Of a stretch of 25,180 nt of DNA, positions 1 through 7,812 are shown in pieces. Each line of letters begins with the position of its first letter. The stretch's first letter is position 1. The notes below the pieces were generated by a model. That model ran no database searches. It saw only the letters and a list, made by a program, of their open reading frames with translations, and had not been told where the DNA came from. This stretch comes from CAYONZ01 sp964405465 (GTDB taxonomy: Bacteria > Bdellovibrionota > Bdellovibrionia > Bdellovibrionales > JAMPXM01), in NCBI GenBank assembly GCA_964405465.1, contig CAYONZ010000047.1, forward strand, positions 1 through 25,180, given 5' to 3'. The translations under genes and the position numbers were made by a program.

Positions 1-578
1 CCGTAGAATACGAAATCAATTTTCAACTCAGAAATTTGCTGGACATGGAACCAGATGTTCGCGCCAAAGAGGGTATTTTTTTGGCGTTCCAATATCCGAT
101 CGAAGTTCCTGGTGTGAGCAATGTGGCGTTTTTGCGAACTGCTTTCAACTCAGTTTGTAAATATCAAGGTGTCAAAGAAATGAATGAAGCCGAGTTTACC
201 GATTTTTTGAAAAAGAAAATGGCACTCGTGAATATGGAAGACCGCTTTCTTGATCGTGCGGTCAACGTGGGCTTCAGCGGGGGCGAAAAAAAGAGAAATG
301 AAATTTTGCAAATGGCAGTGTTGTCTCCGCGTCTAGCGTTTTTGGACGAGACAGATTCTGGCCTTGATATAGATGCCCTCCGAATTGTTTCTGAAGGCGT
401 AAACAAGTTGAAGTCAGTCGACAACGCCATAGTGTTAGTTACGCATTATCAACGCCTGCTTGATTATATAGTCCCCGACTATGTTCATGTCTTGGCCGGA
501 GGGAAAATTATTGAAACAGGCGATAAGAAGCTAGCGTTGGAGCTCGAGAAGAAGGGTTACGATTGGCTTCTGAATTAA
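1..578 (+). CDS. sufC: SufC, Fe-S cluster assembly ATPase (5' end outside window)
   Basis: This is the C-terminal three quarters of the ABC-type ATPase of the SufBCD scaffold, which builds iron-sulfur clusters in the cytoplasm. The reading frame is open from base 3, so the gene begins upstream and the Walker A motif is outside the window. Visible SufC hallmarks are the FLAFQYP Q-loop region followed by EVPGVSN, the ABC signature FSGGEKKRNE, and the Walker B/D-loop LDETDSGLDIDAL. The H-loop VTHYQRLLDYI and the ending PDYVHVL...YDWLL are also typical of SufC. The family is about 250 residues. It is followed after 37 bases by sufD, so it is the first visible gene of the suf operon; sufB is expected just upstream. 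Identification is very secure. Confidence 0.96.
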   Translation, partial: VEYEINFQLRNLLDMEPDVRAKEGIFLAFQYPIEVPGVSNVAFLRTAFNSVCKYQGVKEMNEAEFTDFLKKKMALVNMEDRFLDRAVNVGFSGGEKKRNEILQMAVLSPRLAFLDETDSGLDIDALRIVSEGVNKLKSVDNAIVLVTHYQRLLDYIVPDYVHVLAGGKIIETGDKKLALELEKKGYDWLLN

Positions 579-615
579 AATTTTTCTAACTGGGTTAATA
601 TTGGCTGGGTGAACA

Positions 616-1953
616 ATGGCGAATTTAGGAAATGGATCTTTAGAAAAAATCTGGAATGAAACGCAAGCTTGGAGAGCACAATCAAAAAGTCGGTCAAGTT
701 TGGCTTCGCATTATCAGCACAATTATGAGCTCTGGAAAGATCGTGGATTTCCGTCGAGGCAGGACGAGAGTTTTAAATACACAAGTGTAAATTCCTTGGT
801 GGATTCATCTTGGGTCTTGGCGAATAGGCCAGCGACTTTGAGCCATATTTTGCTGAAGACGAAATTATGGAACGGTTTAAAAGCTGCAGAGTTGGTTTTT
901 ATCGATGGGCAATTTGCCCCTGAGCTTTCAGAATTCTCGAATAATCATCTTCATTTTGTGACTCCCTCATTCATACCCGCAGGTCAATCAATAGACTTGA
1001 TGTCTGACGTCAGTGAACAAATCTCAAAGAGCTCTAGTCTTTGTAAAGAAACTCCGAATTCATTTCTTTATCTCAATCAGGCACTGAGTACCGATGGCGT
1101 TTTCTTTAAAATCAGTGAATCTGTAGAGCTTCCGATTGTCTTTACCTTTGTGAATACTCAAAACCAGAGAGCTGTTAGTTTTCCTCAGGTTAATGGTGTG
1201 TTGGCTGCGTCAGCACGTGCAAGCATTGTGGAAAACTATGTGAATCTTGGGGGTGAAGAATATTGGGTGTGTGGTAATTCAAAAATTTTGGTTTCACAAA
1301 ATGCCCAATTGTCCTTAGTTCAGGTTCAAAGTCTTCACGGAACAGCATCATTGATAGGCAACACACAGATTATTCAAAAGCGTGATAGTCGTGTCGAGAG
1401 CTTGCAGATTTCACTGGGTGCTCGGTTGTGTCGGCAGGATCTGGTTGTGCATCTTGCTGGTGAAGGTGCAGAAGCCCAAGTTGATGGGCTTTACCTTGCC
1501 GGAGAATCTCAGCACGTCGATCATCACACTGCAATTGAGCACGCATTGGGAAATACGGCGAGCAATCAATTGTACAAAGGTATTTTGGGTGGTGAAGCTA
1601 GAGCCGTATTCAACGGAAGAATTCATATTTTCAAAGATGCACAGAAGGCGAACGCAGCTCAGTTGAATAATAACTTGATGTTGAGTTCAAAGGCCGAAGT
1701 TGATACCAAGCCAGAGCTTGAGATTTATGCAGATGATGTTAAAGCAGCGCATGGGGCGACCGTTGGTCAACTTGAAGGCGATGAAGTATTTTACTTTCAA
1801 AGTCGGGCGATCGAAAAAAATACGGCGCTCAAAATTTTGGCTCACGGATTTGCACAAGATGTTGTACTTCGAAGTACAAACAGTGATCTATACGCACCAC
1901 TTTCTGAGATGATAGCTAACAAATTGGATGATTTGCGGGTGGTGATCTCATGA
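616..1953 (+). CDS. sufD: SufD, Fe-S cluster scaffold subunit
   Basis: This 445-residue SufB/SufD-family protein is the partner of SufC and SufB in the SufBC2D scaffold. The C-terminal beta-helix core is recognisable by the family motif ADDVKAAHGATVGQL (about residues 372-386), followed by the EVFYFQSRAI segment. The histidine in AAHGAT is strongly conserved in the family. The N-terminal part contains the DESFKYT segment common in SufD. Length and position between sufC and sufS favour SufD over SufB, which usually directly precedes sufC. The ATG is preceded by GGGTGA as a modest ribosome binding site. The gene overlaps sufS by 4 bases (ATGA), indicating translational coupling. Confidence 0.92.
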   Translation: MANLGNGSLEKIWNETQAWRAQSKSRSSLASHYQHNYELWKDRGFPSRQDESFKYTSVNSLVDSSWVLANRPATLSHILLKTKLWNGLKAAELVFIDGQFAPELSEFSNNHLHFVTPSFIPAGQSIDLMSDVSEQISKSSSLCKETPNSFLYLNQALSTDGVFFKISESVELPIVFTFVNTQNQRAVSFPQVNGVLAASARASIVENYVNLGGEEYWVCGNSKILVSQNAQLSLVQVQSLHGTASLIGNTQIIQKRDSRVESLQISLGARLCRQDLVVHLAGEGAEAQVDGLYLAGESQHVDHHTAIEHALGNTASNQLYKGILGGEARAVFNGRIHIFKDAQKANAAQLNNNLMLSSKAEVDTKPELEIYADDVKAAHGATVGQLEGDEVFYFQSRAIEKNTALKILAHGFAQDVVLRSTNSDLYAPLSEMIANKLDDLRVVIS

Positions 1954-3176
1954 ATGTCGAATTCGATGTACAGAAAATTCGCCAAGATTTTCCCACTCTA
2001 GCGGTTCCTATCTATGACAAGCCACTTTCTTATCTCGACAATGCGGCCTCAACTTTGAGGCCAAATCAAGTGATTGATCGGGTCGGAAATTATTACCGAT
2101 ACGAGGCATCGAATGTGCATCGGGGAGCACACTTTTTGAGTTCCCAAGGCACATCTTTTTATGAGACTGCACGCCAAACTGTTCGCGATTTTATTGGTGC
2201 ACGTTCACTTGGAGAAGTCATTTTCACCCGGGGTACCACTGAATCGATCAATCTTGTGGCCCAAGCATGGGGCCGAAAAAATCTCAATGAAGGCGACGAA
2301 ATTATTTTAAGCGAGATGGAACATCATTCAAATATTGTTCCATGGCAGCTGATAGCAGAAGAGCGTCGTGCAAAAATTCAGGTAATTCCGGTTACAGATG
2401 TAGGTGAACTAGATTTAGATGCATATCAAAAACTATTAAATAGCAAAACTAAGATAGTTGCAGTGAGTTTTTGTTCAAATGCTTTAGGCACGATAAATCC
2501 TGTTAAGAGAATTGTTGAATTAGCACATGCATGTGGAGCTCTAGTTTTACTTGATGCTGCCCAGGCTGTGACACAGACACCAATTGATGTTCAAACGATC
2601 GATTGTGATTTTTTAGCATTTTCCGGACACAAGATTTTTGCGCCATATGGAATCGGAGTTTTATACGGTAAAGAGACACTCTTGGAGCAAATGCCACCTT
2701 ATCAGTCTGGAGGGAGCATGATCGGGAGCGTGAGTTTTGAAAAGACGACTTTTGCGAACTTGCCACAGAAATTCGAAGCCGGTACTCCTTCGGTTTCAGG
2801 AGCAATCGGGCTGGGCTCAGCCATTGAGTATTTTCTTAATATTGGAGTCGCAAAGGCAGGCGCATACAAGCATCAGCTTTTAGAAACTGCCACTCGAAAA
2901 ATGCAGGAAATTGAGGGGCTTCGAATTATTGGTACTGCTAAAGCCAAAGCCCCGATTGTGTCGTTTGTCATTGAGGGAATTCATCCTAGTGACCTCGGAA
3001 GTGTGTTGGATCGCGAGGGAGTGGCAATAAGAACTGGACACCACTGTACCCAACCACTGATGAAAAGATTCGGCGTGTCTTCCACAGCGCGGGCATCTTT
3101 TTCTTTTTATAATACTGCCGAAGAAATTGATCGATTAGTTGCCGGAATTCACAAGGCAAGGGAGTTTTTTCTATGA
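1950..3176 (+). CDS. sufS: SufS, PLP-dependent cysteine desulfurase (group II)
   Basis: This 408-residue cysteine desulfurase takes sulfur from L-cysteine, releasing alanine, and supplies it as a persulfide to the Suf scaffold. The PLP-binding lysine lies in FSGHKIFAPYGIGVLYG (Lys228), and the EHHSN motif (around His126) stacks on the cofactor. The persulfide-carrying cysteine is in RTGHHCTQPLM (Cys366). The RxGHHC context is that of group II (SufS/CsdA) enzymes, not NifS/IscS. No SufE or SufU partner is encoded in the visible part of the operon. It overlaps sufD upstream and the Nfu gene downstream by 4 bases each. Confidence 0.96.
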   Translation: MNVEFDVQKIRQDFPTLAVPIYDKPLSYLDNAASTLRPNQVIDRVGNYYRYEASNVHRGAHFLSSQGTSFYETARQTVRDFIGARSLGEVIFTRGTTESINLVAQAWGRKNLNEGDEIILSEMEHHSNIVPWQLIAEERRAKIQVIPVTDVGELDLDAYQKLLNSKTKIVAVSFCSNALGTINPVKRIVELAHACGALVLLDAAQAVTQTPIDVQTIDCDFLAFSGHKIFAPYGIGVLYGKETLLEQMPPYQSGGSMIGSVSFEKTTFANLPQKFEAGTPSVSGAIGLGSAIEYFLNIGVAKAGAYKHQLLETATRKMQEIEGLRIIGTAKAKAPIVSFVIEGIHPSDLGSVLDREGVAIRTGHHCTQPLMKRFGVSSTARASFSFYNTAEEIDRLVAGIHKAREFFL

Positions 3177-3760
3177 GTACTGAACAAAAAAGCCAAGATC
3201 CATTCGATGTTCGAGTTCGTGTTATGGCAACACCAAATCCGAATGCGCTAAAATTTATTGTAAATAAACTTGTAAAAGCGGAAGGCAAAGCGACATTTTC
3301 TAGGCCAAGCGAGGCAATGGGTGTTCCTTTAGCTGAAGATCTGTTTATGGTGGATGGGGTTCGCCAGCTACATTTCTTTGAAAATGTGGTGACAGTGACA
3401 TATGCCGAAGATGCGGATGTAGATACACTTCGTATAGAAGTGATCGCTCACCTTCAGAGACGAATGGTTTTGCATGATCCTAGTTTTGTTATGCCTGATG
3501 AAAAAAAGAAATTGGATCGCAGTGGATTGTCTCCAGAAATTCAAAAGATCGAAGAAATTTTAGATCGTACAGTTCGTATGCATTTGCAAGGGGACGGTGG
3601 CGATATTGAAATTCTCAATCTTGATGGTCATGTCCTCGAAGTTCGTTACCAGGGGGCCTGTGGGACTTGTCCGAGCTCCTTAACGGGAACATTAGAGGCT
3701 ATACAGGGAATTCTTCGAGACGAATTCGACCCTGATATCAGAATTGTCACTGTCGATTAA
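3173..3760 (+). CDS. Nfu-type iron-sulfur cluster carrier (Nfu_N plus NifU C-terminal domain)
   Basis: This 195-residue protein has two domains. Residues about 10-105 form an Nfu N-terminal domain, recognised by ATPNPNALKF and the later segment AEDLFMVDGVRQLHFFENVVTVT. Residues about 122-195 form the NifU-like C-terminal domain with the cluster-ligating CGTC (Cys163 and Cys166) in QGACGTCPSSLTGTLEAI. Such proteins bind a 4Fe-4S cluster across a dimer and hand it to apo-proteins. The architecture resembles mitochondrial NFU1 and alphaproteobacterial Nfu more than E. coli NfuA, whose N-terminal domain is A-type. It is the last gene of the suf operon. A convergent gene begins its 3' end 13 bases further on, and no strong terminator is visible between them. 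Confidence 0.9.
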   Translation: MSTEQKSQDPFDVRVRVMATPNPNALKFIVNKLVKAEGKATFSRPSEAMGVPLAEDLFMVDGVRQLHFFENVVTVTYAEDADVDTLRIEVIAHLQRRMVLHDPSFVMPDEKKKLDRSGLSPEIQKIEEILDRTVRMHLQGDGGDIEILNLDGHVLEVRYQGACGTCPSSLTGTLEAIQGILRDEFDPDIRIVTVD

Positions 3761-3773
3761 AATTGAAAGGATC

Positions 3774-4508
3774 TCACTGAAAAATTTTGTCTGGCAATGG
3801 CCTAATTTGTGGATGTCGTCGATCATTTTTGGACGAAACTTCGCCGGTCGATTTTTCATCGGTACCGCTTGATGTAAATGAGCTCTTGTTTTTTGTACTA
3901 ACCAGTCCTGGTGTATTCTCTTCATTTGGAGACAAGACAAGTTGTCCTACGAAACCTTGTCTTTCGCCATTCACAATTTTGTAGAGTTGCAGGTGGAGAG
4001 GTCTGATTGATTCTTGTGTTGTGATCAAAGTGACCTGTCTTGTCGTGGTTTCATCGGATTCGAGGTGATCAATGAGATCAGCGGTAGCACCAGAAACCAT
4101 TGAAACGCCCTCTGGTAAAATCCATTCGAAGGCAAGAGCATCGGCGGCTTGTTCACTCGAAAATTCAGCTGTCACCTCAAAGGGTATTCCAGTTTGGATG
4201 GTTTGATCGGCGGATGTGATTTTCAGGTCCACATGATATGGCCCCGTATTTTTCGCAAAATATTTTTCTTCAAGTTTGTGGCTGTTTAACATTTCGCGTT
4301 TCAGTAAGGTTGAGGGATCCATAACTGACGCGGGACCTCGACTGCCAGCGTGATCTTTATGAACTGCCTTGAATGGAAATCCACCAGAAACAAATAATTT
4401 TTGTTTTGTGTGCACTGAAACCCAACTCAACAAAGTCAACGCCGTGCCAGCACCTAATACAAATTGAACATAATGACTTTGGAATATGAGTTTGATTCGA
4501 TTTTTCAT
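3774..4508 (-). CDS. Membrane-anchored protein of unknown function
   Basis: I do not recognise a family. The protein has one hydrophobic N-terminal segment (about residues 11-30, with FVLGAGTALTLLSWV) after a basic start, so it is probably anchored in the inner membrane with the rest outside. Residues about 85-185 alternate polar and hydrophobic stretches (DLKITSADQTIQTGIPFEV) as in an Ig-like beta domain. The last 45 residues are a polar, probably disordered tail. I chose the ATG at 4508, giving 244 residues, because GAGG lies 6 bases upstream. An in-frame ATG at 4532 overlaps the end of the preceding gene by 16 bases. The stop/start proximity suggests co-translation with the metalloprotease lipoprotein upstream. 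Confidence 0.7.
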   Translation of the reverse strand: MKNRIKLIFQSHYVQFVLGAGTALTLLSWVSVHTKQKLFVSGGFPFKAVHKDHAGSRGPASVMDPSTLLKREMLNSHKLEEKYFAKNTGPYHVDLKITSADQTIQTGIPFEVTAEFSSEQAADALAFEWILPEGVSMVSGATADLIDHLESDETTTRQVTLITTQESIRPLHLQLYKIVNGERQGFVGQLVLSPNEENTPGLVSTKNKSSFTSSGTDEKSTGEVSSKNDRRHPQIRPLPDKIFQ

Positions 4509-4516
4509 TAGGTGCC

Positions 4517-6577
4517 TCACGGATTTGGACATACTTTTTGCCCATTGATTGTAAGTGTGTAGTTTGCTGCGGTTCCGGCTCCGTTACCTGTGTATGCCAT
4601 AACGTTGATCATGTACCATCCAGCAGGGGCACTGGTTGAAATGCTCTCATTTCCTCCGGCGACGGTTGCGTCACTTCTTGCAACAATCGATGAATCAGAG
4701 CCATAGGTATAATGTTCTTTGTAGAGATAGAGATCCAAGTCGGCTGTCGACCCTGAGCTATTGTTAGTCAGAGTGATATTGAGAGCTCCGCCGGTGTGAT
4801 TGTAGGCAAAGAAATCATTGTTTTTATAAAGATTGGAGGCTGCAAAGGAACCATTTGAAGTCGAAACGGGCGTCATGGTCGCAGTGTATGTTTGACCATT
4901 GGACGGGCAAGTTGCTCCCGTTGCGATCATCGAAACAGGTGTGGCAAAATCAGATTGGTTGGCGAGATGTTTTTGTTGTAAGAGCACGACACTCCAGTCT
5001 TGGTGACCTGTGAGGTGTGTTTGGTTGTAGTGAACTAATCCAATATTTCGAAAGTGCGCGGTCGCAGAGCCTGAATCCCGAAGCCCGGTGAAAAGTGTCC
5101 ATAGTTCACTAAATGGTGATTGCACCGATTCATTTCCGCTTGAGTATCCAGGGTAGATAGATGATCCGTCTGCACCTCCGGCCCCTGATACCGGATGGGG
5201 ATCAATAGTGTCCCACAGCAGTCGAGTAATTGAAAATTCATGAAAATTTCCCTCGCCCACAGCACTCATGTCGGCGGGTGCATCGTGCTTAGTACCGATC
5301 GTTTCTACGTTTTCAATATCGACGTTAAAGTAGACACCAGGAGTTCCGTCGATATTTCCAGATGTATCTCGGTAAACTGGGTTTCCAGTTACTGCGGCCT
5401 GAAAGAAGTTGGCCCAACCTTCACCCCATGCAAGACGTGGATCAATGATCGAATTTCCGTTATGGCTACCACCAGGAGAATCGGTCTGGGCATAAATGTC
5501 TTCGATAAAATGACCATATTCGTGAATGATCACCGAGTTGTCAAAGTGATCTGTATCGCTTGCATCAACGTCTCCGTTGAGACCTCCCATTAAATACAAC
5601 TCGCTCTGTCCGGGAAGATAGAAACTGATTGGGTTGGTAAGGCCAAAATAAGTTCCGGGGTTTACGCCCTTTGCCCAGTAGGCGTGAATTTCTGGCGCCA
5701 CGGTAAATGGTGTACAGGAAGAAAAGGTACCAGAACAGTTTGTCGTTTGATCTCGCAAGAATTTATTGGCTTTGTAGATTTGATCGAGAATATTGAAGGC
5801 CCCACCTTCGAGAGTTCCGGTTGCTTTGGCTACAAGTTGAAGTGCAGAAGTATTTGAACTCGTGCTCACAGATTTTGAAACCGTGTAAAACACATTGTCA
5901 GTTGGATTGTTGAGTACGTATGCCTTGTAGTTTGAATTGCTGGCTCTTGATGCAACAGCCACAGTGTAGTTTCCGGAATTTTTTGGAAGCTGAAAACTAA
6001 AATCACCGTTGCCGTCGGTTTCTGCGCATTGAACAATATTGCCGGTCGAATCAGAGACTCGTACCTCTGCGTATTTAATTTTTCCAGGAACCGTGTTTTG
6101 AGTTACCGAGAGATTCGCACTTTGTGAAATCGTAAGCGCATCTCCTGGAGCCTTGGCGCTGAGGATTAGGCTTGTCGTACCAGATGTGGTCACCACTGCA
6201 CTCGAGTCTGCGTTGATACTGGCAGCGAGTCCCGCTGAAATTTCAGTCGCAGTAGCAGAAGCATCCGAAGTGAAATTGTAGGTTCGTGAATTGACTGTGA
6301 CCGAATAGGCAAAATTGTTTACGGCAGTTATTGAAACTGTAGCAAGACCGTCGGTTACCGCACCATTTCCGTTAAGGCGATATTCGAATGCGCCACGACC
6401 AGAGACTGTAACTGGATCAGTGAAAGTTTTTGACGGAAGGTAAGTGCAGTAGGGTGAAATTGATTTTGTCGACACACTACCAGAATCAGAGGGCGCTAGG
6501 CCATTACATCCTGATAGCACGGCTGTACCTATGGTAAACAGAACCAATCTCAATTTCGATATAGGTGTAATTCGCAA
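4517..6577 (-). CDS. Secreted lipoprotein with HEYGH zinc-metalloprotease domain and PPC-like C-terminus
   Basis: This 686-residue lipoprotein has a signal peptide ending in the lipobox LSGC (Cys24). Asn at +2 does not suggest inner-membrane retention, so an outer-membrane site is likely. Residues about 55-165 are a Thr/Ser-rich beta region. Residues about 166-210 look like a carboxypeptidase-regulatory-like beta sandwich (ETDGNGDFSFQLP). The catalytic core has HEYGH (352-356), with the zinc-binding histidines and catalytic Glu353, then GEGWANFF with a probable third ligand Glu386. This HExxH...E layout fits a gluzincin related to, but not clearly a member of, the M36 (fungalysin) group. Residues about 580-680 resemble a bacterial pre-peptidase C-terminal (PPC) domain (TADLDLYLYK...PAGWYMINVMAY). 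The start is TTG with GAGGT four bases upstream. The substrate is unknown. Confidence 0.8.
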   Translation of the reverse strand: MRITPISKLRLVLFTIGTAVLSGCNGLAPSDSGSVSTKSISPYCTYLPSKTFTDPVTVSGRGAFEYRLNGNGAVTDGLATVSITAVNNFAYSVTVNSRTYNFTSDASATATEISAGLAASINADSSAVVTTSGTTSLILSAKAPGDALTISQSANLSVTQNTVPGKIKYAEVRVSDSTGNIVQCAETDGNGDFSFQLPKNSGNYTVAVASRASNSNYKAYVLNNPTDNVFYTVSKSVSTSSNTSALQLVAKATGTLEGGAFNILDQIYKANKFLRDQTTNCSGTFSSCTPFTVAPEIHAYWAKGVNPGTYFGLTNPISFYLPGQSELYLMGGLNGDVDASDTDHFDNSVIIHEYGHFIEDIYAQTDSPGGSHNGNSIIDPRLAWGEGWANFFQAAVTGNPVYRDTSGNIDGTPGVYFNVDIENVETIGTKHDAPADMSAVGEGNFHEFSITRLLWDTIDPHPVSGAGGADGSSIYPGYSSGNESVQSPFSELWTLFTGLRDSGSATAHFRNIGLVHYNQTHLTGHQDWSVVLLQQKHLANQSDFATPVSMIATGATCPSNGQTYTATMTPVSTSNGSFAASNLYKNNDFFAYNHTGGALNITLTNNSSGSTADLDLYLYKEHYTYGSDSSIVARSDATVAGGNESISTSAPAGWYMINVMAYTGNGAGTAANYTLTINGQKVCPNP

Positions 6578-6685
6578 ACGTACCTCATTTGATGTGTTAC
6601 AAAAACGGGCTGTCTAAATGACCAACACACCAGCTATTATCTTTTCGGAATACCGAGTATCTACGTTGAGGTTTGGGCGATTGAT

Positions 6686-6750
6686 TCTCAATTTTTGACG
6701 ATCAATTTGAGACAAATGTAGATCGCTGTGAGTTGTTGCGATTTGAGACA
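6686..6750. repeat. Spaced TTGAGA repeats in the divergent intergenic region
   Basis: The 228-base gap between two divergent genes contains TCTCAA at 6686-6691, its inverted copy TTGAGA at 6707-6712, and a second direct copy at 6743-6748. The last two are part of an identical 10-base element, ATTTGAGACA, at 6705-6714 and 6741-6750. The first pair is centred 21 bases apart, two helical turns; the direct repeats are 36 bases apart. This could be an operator for an unknown regulator, but the motif is short and could be chance. Confidence 0.35.
6695..6724 (+). promoter_or_regulatory. Possible sigma70-type promoter for the ftsEX operon
   Basis: A good -35 hexamer, TTGACG (6695-6700), is followed after 18 bases by a poor -10, TAGATC (6719-6724). 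It is 80 bases ahead of the 84-aa gene and overlaps the TTGAGA repeats. It is the best candidate in this gap for the plus strand, but the -10 match is weak. Confidence 0.25.
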
Positions 6751-6805
6751 TCTCTTGTTAGTGTAATGGGCTGCAGGTATGGCGATTCATAATTAGAGGT
6801 TCAAT

Positions 6806-7060
6806 TTGGAAAAGGGATATAATTCTGATGTAGTTTATCGTGGTTTGGATTTTCATATTCAAACTGAAGATTGGGGTTTGCAAAATCCCTACATCGTGAG
6901 TCGTGTCTATCAAAATGGTGCAGTAATCAAAAGTGTGAAAACTCCCTACTCCGAAGTCCTGGTCCGCGGGTCTTTTCTAGATCGTCAGGCCATTCGTATG
7001 GCCTTACATGAGCAGCATGATCGAATTCTGGACCTTCTAGTTTCTGGCCAACTGTTTTGA
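6806..7060 (+). CDS. Small cytoplasmic protein of unknown function ahead of ftsE
   Basis: This 84-residue protein has no signal peptide and no membrane segment. It starts at a TTG with a clear ribosome binding site, AGAGGT, five bases upstream; there is no in-frame ATG near the start. The sequence has a compact, probably beta-rich N-terminal half (VVYRGLDFHIQTEDWG, then NPYIVSRVYQNGAVIKS) and a helical C-terminus (RMALHEQHDRILDLLVSGQLF). From memory, short proteins with a similar YRG...HVQTED start occur in other deltaproteobacteria, but I cannot name a family. It ends 19 bases before ftsE, so it is probably the first gene of the ftsE-ftsX-envC-ctpA operon, and ftsE may depend on its translation. 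Confidence 0.75.
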   Translation: MEKGYNSDVVYRGLDFHIQTEDWGLQNPYIVSRVYQNGAVIKSVKTPYSEVLVRGSFLDRQAIRMALHEQHDRILDLLVSGQLF

Positions 7061-7079
7061 TCACCTATAGAATAAAGGG

Positions 7080-7736
7080 ATGATTGAATTTTCACATGTC
7101 TACAAAACTTACCCAGGCCCTGTCCATGCGCTTTCCAATGTTGATCTCGACATAAAAAAAGGAGAATTCCTTTTCCTTACGGGTCCAAGTGGCGCAGGGA
7201 AAACCACACTTTTTAGAATGATTTCTGGATTTGATCGTCCCAGCTCAGGAGCGGTCGTTGTTGGGGGATATGATCTGTCTCGAATTCGAGCTTCTGATCT
7301 GGCACAATTTCGAAGGCGTATCGGAGTTGTATTTCAAGACTTCCGACTTCTAAAAAACAGAAACGTTTTTGATAACATTGCTCTGCCGCTCGAGATTAGA
7401 AGGGACAAGCAAAGCTATATCAAAAAAAAGGTAGAAGAAGTATTGGGTCAAGTTGGTTTGTCATACAAATGGGATCAGCTACCTGAGCAGTTGTCGGGTG
7501 GCGAGCAGCAGCGAGTGGCCATTGCTAGGGCTCTCATTCATCAACCAGGTGTGTTGATTGCGGATGAACCGACTGGAAATTTGGACCCAGATTTGAGTGA
7601 AGAGATAATGGATCTTTTTGAAAAAGTGAATGCCCAAGGGACCACGGTATTTGTTGCGACTCACGATCATGCTTTAGTGAAAAGGCGAGCAAAGAGAGTG
7701 GTTGAAATTCGTTCGGGCCAGGTCACGATGATATGA
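7080..7736 (+). CDS. ftsE: FtsE, cell-division ABC transporter-like ATPase
   Basis: This 218-residue ATPase works with FtsX at the division site, where ATP hydrolysis drives conformational changes that control periplasmic murein hydrolysis. It has Walker A GPSGAGKT (35-42), the Q-loop VVFQDFRLL, signature LSGGEQQR (138-145), Walker B VLIADEP (Asp162, Glu163) and the H-loop His195 in ATHD. The start MIEFSHVYKTYPG matches the family N-terminus. The purine-rich AAAGGG abuts the ATG with almost no spacing, so initiation probably relies on coupling to the preceding gene. FtsX follows after a 76-base gap containing a hairpin that spans the ftsE stop codon. Confidence 0.96.
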   Translation: MIEFSHVYKTYPGPVHALSNVDLDIKKGEFLFLTGPSGAGKTTLFRMISGFDRPSSGAVVVGGYDLSRIRASDLAQFRRRIGVVFQDFRLLKNRNVFDNIALPLEIRRDKQSYIKKKVEEVLGQVGLSYKWDQLPEQLSGGEQQRVAIARALIHQPGVLIADEPTGNLDPDLSEEIMDLFEKVNAQGTTVFVATHDHALVKRRAKRVVEIRSGQVTMI

Positions 7737-7753
7737 AGATAATAGATCATCGT
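7725..7753 (+). repeat. Hairpin with the ftsE stop codon in its loop
   Basis: ACGATGAT (7725-7732) and ATCATCGT (7746-7753) are perfect inverted repeats. They form an 8-bp stem with a 13-base loop that contains the ftsE TGA (7734-7736). No T-tract follows, so it is not an intrinsic terminator. It could affect mRNA stability or the ftsE:ftsX ratio. This is inference from sequence only. Confidence 0.5.
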
Positions 7754-7812
7754 CACGAAATGATTCAAAAGTAGAAAAGATAAAAATCTAACGAATGAAA
7801 GGAGTGAATAGG

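Noticed and set aside
3761..3800. Possible terminator between the convergent nfu and 3774-4508 genes
   Set aside because: Only a weak AT-rich inverted repeat is present, with no GC-rich stem or defined U-tract.
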